A stretch of 64,000 nucleotides of DNA, from positions 18,201,670 through 18,265,669 of the forward strand of contig OZ038467.1 in NCBI GenBank assembly GCA_964036295.1, written 5' to 3'. The translations under genes and the position numbers were made by a program. Source of the stretch: Plumapathes pennacea (taxonomy: Eukaryota > Cnidaria > Anthozoa > Antipatharia > Myriopathidae). Below are positions 47,388 to 59,906 of the stretch, one piece after another (the stretch's first letter is position 1; each line of letters starts with the position of its first letter). The notes below the pieces were generated by a model that was given only the letters and a program-made list of their open reading frames with translations, searched no databases and was not told the origin of the DNA.

Positions 47388-48887
47388 ATGGGGTTTGTGA
47401 GCATCATTTTTAAACTGGTCATTCTACTTGTAGTAGCGAACGTTGTAGTCCTTTCGCCGAGCTTGGATGAACTTGTGAACTTCCTGTGGCACAGCGTGGT
47501 TCCTGGTGCAATTGAAACTGTACAGGGCATTTACTTTAAAGTACAAGAGTATTGTTTGGAACAAGTCATGCAGGACTTTTCTAGGACGACAAAGTTTGCA
47601 GCTAAAACCTTCCACGTTTTCTCCGCCATTGTTCTGGCACAGCCTACAATTTGTGTCGCACTGGATATGGTCGCCAATGCTGTGAATTCTCTTCACGAAA
47701 AAGGCATTGCTTACACTGACGACTTCCTGAGGCGACTGTTGGGTGTAGAAGGTAATGTTTGTTGATGCAGCAACATTGAATGTCATTGAGTTTAGAGAAA
47801 AAAAATTTTTTTTGCATTTTTTAGAAGGTAATGTTACTTTGTTAATACAGCAACATTGAATGTCGTCGGGTTTAGAAAGAAGGTAGAAAGGAGTATTTTC
47901 TCCACGACTATCTTTGGCAAGCCTGTTGCCTCTGTTTGAAAGTGAGGGTTCGAGTGAAGTTTTCATTTGTATACCGTAAATGCTCCAATAAAAAGCCTCC
48001 CTCTCTAATAAGTTCCCTGCCCCCCACTACAAAGTCAATTTTGAAATAAGCCCCCCTCTCTAATAATCCTCTCTCCCCGTTTTCATGCTGTCGACTTTGA
48101 ACATCAAAATTATTAAAGAAACAAGACACATGACATGCATTAGATGCTTGGTGATTTATTTTTGAACTTTACACTTCCCACATCTAAGTTTACCTAACAC
48201 TTTGCTGACCAAGAAAATACATGTACAGTCCCTAAAAATAATAATAATCTTTAACGAGGAAGCCAACTTCACCAACAAAGGGATTTGCAGAGGGGTCCCT
48301 CTGTTGTCATCTCATCTAATAAGCCCCCCACCTACAAGCCAGGTCAATTAGCATTTACAGTTTTCATATAATTCCAAATCAATGTCACTTTTCATAAGAA
48401 AAGGAGTCACTCATCTAAGCCTCACTTTGAAGTAGAGGCAGCTGGCCTCCTGCAAATGGCAAAATTGCACCTCAGGGAACTCTTGAATTTCCAGATCAGA
48501 TCAATGTCCAATGACTATAATGTCAACCAGTGAAATGAGAGCACTCACTGCTTTGCACATGCACACATTGGCAGGGGAATAAAAGCCAATAAAAAACTGT
48601 TAGACCAAAGTAATGGACTACCATTATATTGTTTACCTTGAAAAGGATCCCTAAGATGCTACCGACCCCATATCAATTTATGCAATAAAAATTTTATCAC
48701 ACAATGAGTGTGTTATTTTGAAATGCAAGTGGTACTCAAAATATTTGCTCAAGTCTGCTCCACCAAGTTTAAGGCATTATATCATATTTTAAGATATGGT
48801 CAAATTAATAATAATAATAGTCATAATAATTAATAATAATATATAATAATAATAATAATAATTATTATTATTATTATTATTATTATA

Positions 48888-48947
<60 letters not shown>

Positions 48948-49483
48948 GCCTGCAAAGTGGCCTTGACAGGAATTTATTTTGTAAAAGGATTAACAGATTT
49001 CCCCTGTGGTTCTCTACAGTGATTGTGTTGGCAGATCAAGTTGGCGAAACAAAGAGCAAGTTCCTGTCTGTAGTTCTGTTTGCTCTTTGGTTCCTTGTTG
49101 GCTTGGTTTCCGTCTCCAGGATGTCCTTCAGGAGGTTTCTGGCTGTGATGTCAGGTATGTTCCTGCTTCATTCCTACTATGGACCGGTATGGTGCATGTG
49201 TCACTTGGCTTTTCTTTTTGGGTTTTGCTTGTGGTTAGGATCCATTGCCACCAATAGGCCTATCGTGGTAGTCGTCACAGTTCTGGTTGTATTCAGTTTG
49301 AATGGAATGAGAGCATGGAGAAAGAAAGTACACGTACCAAATGAGGAAGATAATAATTTACAAGACTGCAATAATAATGAAGTCAAAATTGAGAGACTGG
49401 AAAGGAAAACGGACTTACTTCTGACCAAAATAGAGTGTGTTATGACAAAATTTGACATGATAGAGAGAGTTGTAAATGAATGA
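47388..49483 (+). CDS. BRI3BP/TMEM109-like membrane protein, two exons
   Basis: Exon 1 runs 47388-47751 (ATG to GAAG, donor GTAATG), exon 2 from 49019 after CTCTACAG to TGA at 49481-49483; the joined codon is GTG, giving about 276 residues. A hydrophobic N-terminus (signal peptide, IIFKLVILLVVANVVVL) is followed by an amphipathic lumenal region, two or three membrane spans around FLSVVLFALWFLVGL, FRRFLAVMSGMFLLH and PIVVVVTVLVVFSL, and a C-terminal coiled coil (KIERLERKTDLLLTKIE). This order and the FLLH..Y and coiled-coil features match BRI3BP and TMEM109, ER/mitochondrial or nuclear-membrane proteins linked to cell death and p53. It is the clearest host gene outside the array. An in-phase alternative donor at 49155 could join 50909. 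Confidence 0.6.
47973..48361. mobile_element. MITE-like element in the intron
   Basis: ACCGTAAATGCTCCAATAAA at the left resembles the reverse complement of the right end (tcaattagcatttacagttt). It lies in the intron of the BRI3BP-like gene. Only the outer about 15 bases of the ends agree well. Confidence 0.4.
48806..48947. repeat. (TAA)n/(ATT)n microsatellite palindrome
   Basis: A run of ataataata turns into attattatt, so the repeat is an inverted pair. It lies in the same intron. Confidence 0.85.
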
Positions 49484-49492
49484 TATTCAGTA

Positions 49493-49523
<31 letters not shown>

Positions 49524-50908
49524 TAGCTGTATCTTTTTCAATAAGATAAAAGAAATTAAGAAGGTTAGCAGTTCAGACCCCGATCTTTTCATAAGCCAAA
49601 CTTAATTACAATATTTTGGTCCAGCCAAATTAATTAATTTTGCCTGTTGATTTAGATGATGTACTTATTCAGCCAAACTTAATTGAAATACAGTAAAACA
49701 TTAAAATACATAATAAAAAATTATGCATTAGATTTGGTTCATGAAAAGTTCAGCATCTGTATCAGTCGCTACAAAGCCATAACTCTCAGCTGGTCCAGGG
49801 GTGAAGAACAGCTACAGTGGCGCCTAAAAGTTTTAGGACAAGTCCACGCATGTAAATTATTAGTTTACCTTTTGTTATGCAGGTGATTGTTTTCTGTAGT
49901 TTTCTGAGTGTAGTCAGTGCAGCACCCTGAACTAAAATATATTTTGCGTCACCTTTTTAGCTCACTTCTTTTCACCGTTCAAAAGCGTAAGCTGTTCCAA
50001 ATCAAATCAAATGTTCTTAATTGATTAAGACGCCAGACTTTTTATTTAGAACTTAATTGAATGTATTAGGTTCAGCTCGTAAAAAGATTAGCGTCTGAAC
50101 TGGGCCTAAGGCACTGCTTGTAAAGAATAATATTATACATTTTTGACAAATATGGGCATTTCTGGATACTTGGGTAAGAGTGCTTTGCATGCCAGCAATC
50201 ATCAATCATTAGTTTCAGGGATCAGTTTTTCATCTTACAAGTTTGAGAAGTGGATTGTAGTTTCATTTGGCCTGAAGTATTATTCACCTTGGTTGCCATT
50301 TCTTTGTTTTGCTTTTGTGTTGGGAACCAAATGGAGCTTTAATATTCCCCACAATTTTTCATGAAAAAAACAAAAACGAAAACAAAAAAACAAAAACAAA
50401 ACATAATTTAGTAGAGTAGTGGTGTGTTCAAAAATTTCATCACAAATTGTGTAGACATTATGAACAACATAACACAAAATAGTTTAAGAAGTGTTGGATA
50501 TATAGTATTGGCTAATTTGTAAATGAGGTTCTTTAGTGTGATGTTTGCAAAAGTGGTTAGGGTTTAAGGTTAGTGTTACTACTATTCAGTGTGTTATGTG
50601 TAGATACTTCATGACCCTCATACAGTGTGGCATGATATTTTTGCGGGATCTAATTTTTGCGAATTTCGTAAAAATATACTTCTTGAAATAAAAAAGTCCT
50701 TGAAAATTTACTCCATTTATTTAGATCACTGATTTTCAATTAGATTTTAAAAAATTTGGAGATTAAGGCATACCACACCCTAATTGTACCCAGTAACAAA
50801 TAGCTACCAAATGTAATGATGAATGGATGATAATTGCCCGAGATCAGCCGTGGGTCACTCATGCCTTGTAAAGCTTCTAGCCGTAGTAATTTGTCCTTTC
50901 CATTTTAG
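49484..50908. other. no gene; small (TTTA)n repeat at 49491-49522
   Basis: No coding frame was convincing. About 50800-50908 is similar to the intron side of the repeated exon-like module (ccgagatcagccgtgggtcact against cccagaccagtcgtggatcact at 6000). Confidence 0.4.
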
Positions 50909-51012
50909 GCAGACATGGTGAGCTTTTTACTACTATTCCTGGTCATTTCTCGCTATTGTGCTTTGATGAGTTTGTGTTGGACAAGCTCACTCCATTGCTG
51001 TTAGCACAAGAG
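50909..51012 (+). CDS. internal exon, source or relative of the repeated exon-like module
   Basis: A 104-nt segment lies between CCTTTCCATTTTAG and GTACGTAG, open for 34 codons in phase 2 (start RHGELFTTIPGHFSL, end VLDKLTPLLLAQE). The last 36 nt match the end of the module copies at about 25 of 36 positions, with the same donor place and phase. Its phase also fits an alternative donor in exon 2 of the BRI3BP-like gene (codon TCA G|GC). The parent gene is not known. Confidence 0.45.
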
Positions 51013-52796
51013 GTACGTAGACATAAATCCCCCCTACAGAGGTAGGTAGGTTTTCTATGAATCCAGGTAGAGTTAGGCACAATCTGTGCATCGCTGAGGA
51101 GAGGGGGGACTCCCACATAAAAAAAAATCGGGGATGCTCGTCGGGAATTTTCGTTTTGAAAAATGTCAGCGTTTGACGTTGAGCACCTCAAGCGGTACCA
51201 AAACCCGTGATTTGACCCCTAAGAGGACGACAAGCATCCACGTACTTTTTTATATTGGAGTCCCCCTCGGGGGAGGGAGTGAGGCATCGCTGCGGTTACT
51301 GTTAAATCGGATTTACTTATCCGGCAGCCACTCGAGCAAATCCTACGTCAGAACCTTATAAAAGGACAGAATACTTGGCAATCCTTCATGACCGGTCCGT
51401 CACTCTTCGTTTTACGTCGTGCAAGGGCCGCGTCTCGCCATTAGGCCGACTGTGTGTGTATTGGGAGTTATTAGACGACTTTCACATTGACGGCACCAAA
51501 CTTAAATATGCTTAGAAAGTTAACTTTAAAAAGAAGTCTTCCGATGGTACAAGAAAGGGCCTGCTTTATTAATAACTCCTTGTAATTCCAACGGTGTATC
51601 TTGAATTGAAGCGAAAATATTCGAATGTAAAGTGTAGTAAATACATGAAAGCGAGGCCAGGAAGGCCAGATTGAATTTCTCTATACAAATCTCTACAAAT
51701 TGAAACAGCAGCAACTCCGCGAGTTCTCACAACAAGATGCTGAAATTTCTCTAGATCACTAATTTTTGTATGTACTTCCAAGTGATGCTCATATTTTTTT
51801 TTACTCACGTAGCAATACTGAAAAACAGAGTCCACGCTTTGTGAAAGAGGTGTATGTCAATGTGCATCATTCAAATAGATTGCGCAACGCGGGTTGTGCT
51901 GCAAAGGCGAGTGCGAGTTTGATATTTAGGTCAACGAATGTTGATTTTTTCCTCTTTATTAACTCAACTTATTTCGTCGCTATCGAACCTACTGCCCGAC
52001 CATCTATACACTTCACTGACTGTTTCAGATTGCTTAGTCCAATTGATCTTTACAGGGCTGTATTTAAACTAGCTGCTGCTAATTAGATGTCCCTGTTTAA
52101 ATATCGATTCAAATAAATATAAAACTACAACTTTTCTAACTTAACTTCAACTGAACTGAAATCTCGTCCTGATAAATGGACTAAGTCATAGCTATACCCC
52201 AAGCACTGTAGCGTCTCAGATCATTAACACAACTTTGGGATAGAGTTTCAAAGCTGTTTTCTTTAACATTTTCGCGGGAGTTTTTTCCAAACTATTATAA
52301 CAATTATCTCGAACTTGACACAATTTGGCGTTCATCAGGTCAAGTCAGTCCAATTTGCCAGAGAGGAAGCCGTGTTTGAAAGTAAACAACAAAACTATGC
52401 TGTCCTTTATCATTTGAGGTATTTTATACAAACGTCGAGATAGTATAAAGTTTTACCGTAGGAAACTAAACACTCATTATTTTTTCACGTCGTGGGGTGA
52501 GGCGTAACGTTACTTTGGCAAATGACCTCGTTCTGGGGACTAGATTCCAGGCCTTCTGTATCAGCATTGTCCGGTTTGGCCGGGGCGTTCAATACGCCAC
52601 CCTGGAGAGGAAAATAGAAAGAGACAGGCTGAATAAACCGCACAGCACAGAGAAGACAGGATACATAAATGACATCCATATAATTATGTGACACCATGAT
52701 AACAGTTTTGTCTGATAGCGTAAAATTCCATTCGACAGACACCCGATCAGTAAACGGTACTCCGTCATATAAAAATGTCTGCATTTAATCTTGAGC
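51013..52796. other. no gene; dispersed repeat at about 51130-51270
   Basis: GGGATGCTCGTCGGGAATTTTC..CAAGCGGTACCAAAAC looks like a dispersed repeat whose GGTACCAAAAC core recurs at 52805-52970. No supported coding sequence. Confidence 0.4.
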
Positions 52797-53160
52797 ACCC
52801 TAAGTGGTACCAAAACCGTGACTTTGAGGGGGGAGGGGGGGGGCTCCCTAAGTGGTACCAAAACTGTGACTTTGAGGGGGGGAGGGGGGGCTCCCTAAGG
52901 GTTACCAAAACTGTGACTTTGAGGGGGGGAGGGGAGGGGGGGCTCCCTAAGTTGTACCAAAACCGTGATTTTGAGCCTCAAAAAAGCTCATTTATTATAA
53001 CAGGGGGTGGCGATATTGAGGGGGAGGGGGGGGGGGGCTCCGAAAATCTTTAGACACGTGAAGGAGGGCTCTAAAGAAACTGTTGAAAGTAAGGGGGACT
53101 CTGACATTCTTCTTAACTACGGGGTGGTGGGGGGGAGGGGGGGGGGGGGGGGAAGGGGAG
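52797..53160. repeat. G-rich minisatellite with GGTACCAAAACCGTGA units
   Basis: Four units of about 45-60 bp (cctaagtggtaccaaaaccg tgactttgagg plus G-run) from 52797 to about 52985, then further long G-runs near 53022 and 53132-53150. It has G-quadruplex potential. Confidence 0.7.
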
Positions 53161-53274
53161 AAGCCAAAAAATTGAAACGCTAGCAAGTGGGGCTGGTAAA
53201 GTTTTATGCTTCAAGTTTTAATATCCTCACCCCAAGTACAGTAAAGCAGCACAGCACTACACGCATTTATCGAC

Positions 53275-56200
53275 CTAGAGGTGTGATTCCTGAGTGTAGT
53301 TGTTATAAGTTTGTCTTCTTACTTTTCTGTAGTCACTGATGTTTAAGAAAACAGCACACACGGCGCACACGAGTATGTTAGCCATCAGAAACAACATCAC
53401 GTACGACCAATTCTTTGCAGAACTGTAGATAGAAAAGACAAAGAAGCGAACAGTTAAAACTTTAGCGTAGTGTCACGTTTGAACGTAATTTTTTGCGAGT
53501 TGTTCTATTTTGATGTTTGCACGAGAGAAATGCGCCAACAGACACAACAACATGGCATTATAAGTTACAAGCGGGACCCCCGTAAAATACGGTGATCGGA
53601 TTTCATTGAATGCCATTTCGAGCAACTCGAACGCAGTTTACAGCGTTAAAGTACAAACTTCTCTGTAGTGCATGTACCTGACTTGACCGTACCACTTGGT
53701 ACATCACCGATCGATCGAAATCAAAATCTCCCCCTTTTTCGAATTTCTTTCTTTCTTTCTTTTCTCCTTTTTTAAGTCCATATTATACATCTCGAACGCA
53801 TTTTACGGTGTCAAAATACAAACTTTTCTGTAGTGCATCTACCACTCGATCGTACTTGACTCGTCAAATTGCCGATAAAGTCGACATCAAAATCCCCCGA
53901 GAGAAAAGAGAAAAATGCGCGAACAGACAAGACAACATGGCATCATAAGTGATAGTGAACTAAACTTGATTTATTCTATACGTTTTTGCATCTTTATTGT
54001 TTCGACATTTTTTTTTAAATTCTTTTTCCACTGACCAAATAGCACACTTACTGAATCCCGTCCAAGAGCTGTCCAACCAGCAAATTAACGAAGCCATTGC
54101 TGAGTCTCTTCAGGGCGGACAGTAGCCCCAAAGCAGTACCTGGACAGTGAAAAAAATGGAGATAACTTACGGTTCATTCAAAGACTCGTGACGTAACCAT
54201 CTTCAGTTTGTGACGGCGGTGTATATGTTAAGCAGTTCAGCAATAAGGTTTTTACTCTGATTAATATTATTAGACGCGATCAAGAACAAACGTTTAACAT
54301 ACCAAGAGTTGCATCGTTCACAATGAGAGGAAATGAGGGAAAAATAGCAGCCTGAAAGGAAACCCAATATGATTAGACCGTATCCATATACTGCATTGCA
54401 CCAAAAATTACTAAAATAATAATAATAAATAATGAAACGTCTGTATTTATTTTTTTGTCAAACACTGCCAAATATAGTGTTGACTTAACCTCAAAACGAG
54501 AGTTCTGGCGAGGAGTATATATATTTTTGGATAGCAGTTGGTATTACGCTGACTTCATATTATTGGGGCATTTGTGAGTTAGGGCAAAAATCCGTAGTCG
54601 TTAAAAAAACCTAGGCAAGTCTGTTGTGTACTTACACTGGCCATGGAGTAGTTGAGTCCGAGCCAAATTAGCGGCACCAATGGATGAATGTCGATGGAAA
54701 ATGTGAGTATCCCGTACACTGGTAGTGTAGAAATAGCACAACCGAGGCACATGAAACCACGCCTGCCGAAAGAATCCTGTACAAGAGTAAAAACAGTTTC
54801 AGAACAAACAATGTGCCAACGAACGAGAACAAGGAGCAAATCAAAGAGAACGTTTGCACAGTAAGGGCTGACTTTATGCAAGACGAAACTGTGAACCTAA
54901 AACGAGCTTGAACTACTTGGTTGGTTCGCACTGTATTCTGGGTAGGTTTGGCTCAGAAAAGTGAGTACCATATCCGTCATTTTGCACTTCACGCTTGGAG
55001 CTCAGTCAGCTTCTATCCATTCTAAAACGTACACATCTACCAAGCTCTAAGCTTGAAATGCAGAATGGCCGATATTGAAAAGTTGGTGCTCACTTTTTTG
55101 AGCCAAACCTACCCAGAATACAGTGCGATCCAACCAAAAGTCGGAACGCTTGATGCGTGAATGCAGTAGACTTACCAGCATAATGCCAAACAGGGGCGCG
55201 AATATCATGGGCACGTAGACGATGCTACCGGCGATGTAGGCAGAATCTCGAGTATTGAAGTGAAAAGTACTGGCGTAATTTCTCTTTACAAAGGCACTGT
55301 TGATACGAAAAACATATAAAGTTCAATGCAAGCTGTTGCGTCTCTGTGGTTTTATGGCTTCCATGTCCCCGTTTCTCTGCGGTAGCGTAGCAGGTTGGAA
55401 ACGTCTTTTAACTATAAGTTTAAGTTGGAATGTCTGTTTTTACGTTTCTCTGTATACTGGATTGTATAGTACTTCCGGCCAGGGCTAAAACACGGTGTAT
55501 ATACGTCTTTGTTAAGTTTGTCGTTTCCAGATTGCAGTTTAAGGGCCCGAACCAGAAAGTTTAGTCGATAATAACTCAGCATTGGGAGCAATACGACAGC
55601 TTCTTCAATTTTCGGTAGCAACTTGCTCACATATATTTCTGGTAATTATCGCTGTTTGCACTTCAAATGATTCAAATGCCGATATTAATGTCGTTAAAGT
55701 TACGAGTGCGACCGGAGACCAAGTCGTCAGGACATATTAAATACTTAATGCATTTATGTTAAAATATTTATGTAATTTATTTTGATATTACGTAATTATG
55801 TTAAATACTTATGTCATACCTGGCGTCTGCAACAAACGGGTAAATTCCGTTGAAGAAAAATATTTCGCAGAGAGTTAGCAGCCAGAAGGACGAAGACAGC
55901 TGTTTTAGATCTGTGAATTTCTAGAACACAAAATAAGTTATGGCGGTCAGAATGGCGGGTAAACGGAGGTTTTACTTGTGAACAGTATTCGATGTAAACC
56001 GATAAGGACATACCATTTTCTTTGCGGCAATCTTCTTGTCCAATGCCTGGGGAAAAAGGAGGGAGCTATAATTAAAGTTATATGAATTTAGCAATTTTCT
56101 GATCTCTCTTGCAATTCATACCTTGCGAATCTGCACTTTTTAAATATTTACGCATGATATATCCGCATGATTGAGAGGAGAAAAGAGTAAGTCTGCAGAA

Positions 56201-56361
56201 TTGTTCGCTGCAAACTGCAGCCTGAAGAGCGGATAAAGAAAGTCTTTCAGACATACGAATGTTGAGCTCATTTGCAACTCATACCTTGCCAATCTGCTTT
56301 TGTCCGAGAACATCCATCGCGCACGTGACTCCGGTACACACAAGTGCAAAACCGCACACGA
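53275..56361 (-). CDS. MFSD1-like major facilitator, 3' half (5' end lost inside an exon)
   Basis: Minus-strand exons with consensus splice sites and compatible phases: 56285-56361 (partial; CGFALVCTGVTCAMDVLGQK), 56014-56046 (ALDKKIAAKKM), 55820-55920 (KFTDLKQLSSSFWLLTLCEI), 55176-55296 (AYIAGSIVYVPMIFAPLFG), 54636-54776 (DSFGRRGFMCLGCAIS..), 54303-54351 (AAIFPSFPLIVNDATL), 54052-54139 (GTALGLLSALKRLSNGF) and 53275-53422 with TAG at 53275-53277. The order, the LTD..DFS-like KFTDLKQLSS and DSFGRRG loops match MFSD1, a lysosomal dipeptide/amino-acid transporter family with 12 spans; about the last six are here. No stop or frameshift was found. Upstream of 56361 similarity ends within the exon, and no other 5' exons follow, so the gene is truncated or rearranged. 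Confidence 0.75.
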
Positions 56362-57700
56362 GGCATCGCGCAGAATCGAGGGACATGAAAATATTTAATT
56401 AGGTTACAGACCAATCTGGAATACATTATGTCCATCTTGGCAGTTCGAATAAGAGAGCGGGCGGCATATTTCTATGATATGTGACACAGAAATTTGCCGT
56501 ATCCCTCGCAAAGTCTCAAACAGAAGCAGTGTGTTAAGGTTTTATTTTAAAGATTACACTTTGATCTTCAACTGGCTCAATCGGGTGTACCCGGGGGGCA
56601 AAAAAAAGCTCATAATAATAAACCGAAACGGAGCTGAAAGAGCGAGACAGACAAATACCAAAGGAAACGGGGTAAAAAAGGAGAATAACTGAGCAAAACT
56701 GAGTGACTGCATGCGCTTTGTCTCTGGTAAAACCATGAAAATCACACACGGCCTCGCAATCTACAGCCCGTGTAAAAAGAATATATCTGGGAGCCCTGGG
56801 TTTAATATTTTTGTGCTTGAGTCTCATTTGCTTCATTATTCAGTTATTTCCTTCTTTTTTGGTACAGACCTCTTTTGGCGTGAAAGCGCCCAGATGTTCC
56901 TGGCTTGGTTTTGAGGAGGAGTGGCTGAGTAAACAGGTAATCTTCGCCATCTTGTTTGAGTGAATTTGCGTTACAGTCAGCCATGCTTATGAGTTTTTAG
57001 CAACTTCCTCGATTCCTGCATCGTCTGCAATGCTGGGTGAAATAAAACAAAATTGTTACGAAGACCTGATTGTCCTGCTGGGGTCTATAGCACCCTCTCT
57101 GGATAAATGCCGAAAGTATAATTGTGTGATTGCTTTGGTTTTGTGTTTGCTACGTTTAGCAGCAGTCTTAGCCAAACGCAAGCAAATGATGGCGAAGCGC
57201 TCGTTCGTAAAATATTGTTTGTACCACTCGAAAATAAAATTCATATCTTCGCGCCGCCGTGTAATATCCGCTATATATTGATGCGCGAACACTGATTAAG
57301 TCGAAATTTCATCATCTTGGCCCACTCGTCTTCCACATCGAAAATCTGACTCCGAAGGCCACATGGGAATACACTCTTCATAAGAACTCAATGGCATAAA
57401 CGTGAAACTCTTATGAGAAAGTAAATGCCGATTAAACCCCTGGTCTATAAACTGCCAGAAGCTATTACGAGCCACCTTAATAATTCCTTCTCGTCGATAA
57501 AACGCGCGAACCACTATTGAATCTTCCCCGCACTTTTGTAACGAGCGCGAACTGATTAAGCGAGCCGACTTGTGATAATGCATAAATATGCTTTGATGCA
57601 ACAATGGTTCGTCGTGAGAACAAGTTTGGGACTTTGTCGGCGTGTTGAAAATAGCGTATTGTGTATCAAGTTGAGATCAATGCGGGAAATCTTACCGCTG
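56362..57700. other. repeats, one unassigned minus frame
   Basis: 56835-57080 matches 560-845; 57110-57175 resembles the TPR-CHAT 3' flanks (gtgtgattgcttt, tgcgtttgctacg-like). A minus frame at 57299-57604 has balanced composition but no recognisable family. Confidence 0.4.
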
Positions 57701-57714
57701 TGGAAGTAAATGTT

Positions 57715-57830
57715 AGCTGTACTTTCGAGCGTTTAGCCCCTCGTCGGTGAACTTCCTCTGACGAAAGCTGCTATTAAAGCGCTCGAAACGTTAGCTAGCA
57801 CTTTATACTTCTTAGTAAGGCGTTCAGATT
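57715..57830 (+). mobile_element. decayed Penelope-type terminal sequence
   Basis: TTTCGAGCGTTTAGCCCCTCGTC faces CTCTGACGAAAGC..GCGCTCGAAACGTTAGC, the same elements as the pLTRs at 1282-2262, again with the CTGACGA..GAAAC core. No ORF. Confidence 0.5.
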
Positions 57831-58829
57831 TCCAGATTAGCCTCAGGTTCATGATTTGCCATACGTTCTATGCAACACGCGACTTCAGATAACAGATTGT
57901 AATGGTGAACATTCCGTCGTGAAATAGACTTCTATTGCAAAGTGTTCTTAGCACTTGAATGCTCTTCATTTCCTGCGCTGGTATTCCTTGGCTCAGTCCT
58001 CTGGGGGCACTTAAAACCTCGAAGCGACTACGTGGTTTGTCTTGCTGTCAGTTAGATAAGTAAGTGAAAAAACTCGGACACTAACCTTTGCTCTTTAACC
58101 TGTTGAATCCGCTCAGATGTCACACAAATGTCTCATTGTTTTGCTCTGCGTATTGTGGTGGAAAATGCACTTTGAGCGCGCTTTGTTCACAAATGCTAAT
58201 TTTGTCTTCTGATCGAACTGTTATGGCACAGGTTGTACACTCAAAAGTCGAAGAAAACCACAGTATGCTCAACAATTTTCACCGTGACCACCCACACTCC
58301 ACCAACATTGCGATCAATGCCGCGAAGCATTGTTTTGCCGTGTGTCTTTTGTTACGATGAATTAGCGCGAGACTCGCATAATTTGGTAGCCGTCAGACTG
58401 TGACAAATATGGGGGCATCTACATCTGCTTTATTGACTGATAACGTGACTAAACCACATCACATCAGTATAAATAAATGATGCAAATACAGTCAAACTTC
58501 TCTTAAGCGGTCATGCTCGGGGATAGTCAACTGACCGCTCATCCAATAGAAGTTGTTTTGCCGCGTGTCTACCTTATCTAGGTTCTCTCCGGCATCGGCG
58601 AATAATTGATCTGCTCCGCCACTGGCAAATTACAATATTTTGCTTAACCTTGTACAATAAATTGCTTATTGTTTGTGTTCAGGGAAGACCCAGGAAATTT
58701 TGACCAGTTTTAAAAAGTGGGGCGCGAGCTTCATAGGGGTCTAGGGCATGCCTCTCTTGAACGAAAAACATTTACAATTGACTCGCTCTAGGGCAATATA
58801 TCGGACATATACATATGTATATACAAATA
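57831..58829. other. no gene seen
   Basis: Only a lone transposon-end-like ACAGTCAAACTTCTCTTAAG at about 58490 was noticed. Confidence 0.4.
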
Positions 58830-58906
58830 TCAAATAAATTGTGAGAAGAGTTCCGTTTAAAATCTTTAAAATTTATATTTTATATTATTTGTTCTTTTCA
58901 CTGCAG

Positions 58907-59014
58907 ACTATAATCAATTGGTAGAAGTTCTCTTTGTGGTCCAAAGAAGTTTTGTTCCCGGTCGATATTTCGGTCACTATTCGATAAGTTGACCCATAGA
59001 AGTTAACAAGAAAG
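58907..59014 (+). pseudogene. exon-like module, copy 6
   Basis: Between TTCTTTTCACTGCAG and GTAAGATC; a short internal deletion changes its frame. Confidence 0.4.
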
Positions 59015-59843
59015 GTAAGATCACCCTTCTAGCCATATAAACAATAGGCTACTTTTGGAGAGGAGATTTGCACAGACAATTGTTCGAGGACAATATTTCT
59101 GTTACGAGAAGTGAACAGTTGTCCGAGAGCGGAGCTCGAGTACCCCTTCCGGAGTACCCCTTCTCCCCTTTCCCGGGCGAGTGCAAAGATGAATTGTCGT
59201 CGGTAGCCTTTGACTCTGCCTTTTAGTTTTAATTGAATTCCTGGAGATTTTATTCAAACAAGTCAAATGATGTTTTATTCGTTGCTTAATGAAAGTTAAT
59301 ATTGGCGCTCAGCTGCCATCAGTTGTATTTTTTGATAACTTTTGTTTAAATGGTCGTAGGTCTTCAGGTTTTGTTTGCTAATAATCTTAATTTGCGTGGT
59401 CAGATATATAGTAATAACACAATACTTCATGAAGTTGGTATGGCCGTTTTCCTGTGTACCTCTCGGTTTTGTCAGCTTAGTATATCTGGCTGGTTTTAGT
59501 TCTGTCTTGAAATCGTAACTATGAGTAATGCTATGATAAGTAATTTTTGCTTCTTTGCTTTTGTTTTTGTTTTATTTTTTCGTTTTGTTTCTTTGTTTCT
59601 TTGTTTTTTATTATTTGGGGGGAGGGGGGGGGGGGGGGTGGGGGATTCCGGATTGTTTACAAAACCTTAATTGCAGGCTTTGGTTCGCATAGAATTTGGA
59701 CAAAAGGTTTCTGAATTTCTGCAATTAAAATCTGTCACACTTTCATTCTTGTTGGTTTCGAACTGCGGGTTTTTCCCAGAAAGTTTCCCGCTTTCGAACC
59801 AAAAAGTGTAACGGGGCATTTTTAAACCTCATTTATATTGTGC

Positions 59844-59906
59844 ATATAAAGAGCATTTGCTGACATTCATTGACAGACGGAGTTGGATTCTCTGGTGGTA
59901 TAGAAG
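59844..59906 (+). promoter_or_regulatory. orphan TATA box and UTR exon, module M5
   Basis: ATATAAA 59844-59850; TAGAAG|GTAAGCCTCG donor at 59907. No TPR-CHAT gene lies downstream within the window. Confidence 0.5.

Noticed and set aside
47424-47966. 180-residue minus-strand ORF over BRI3BP-like exon 1
   Set aside because: The plus frame has signal peptide, matching splice phase and family-like layout; the minus frame runs through the donor and intron without any domain.
52775-53053. ORF of repeated KWYQNRDFEGGGGG units
   Set aside because: It is the translation of the G-run minisatellite.
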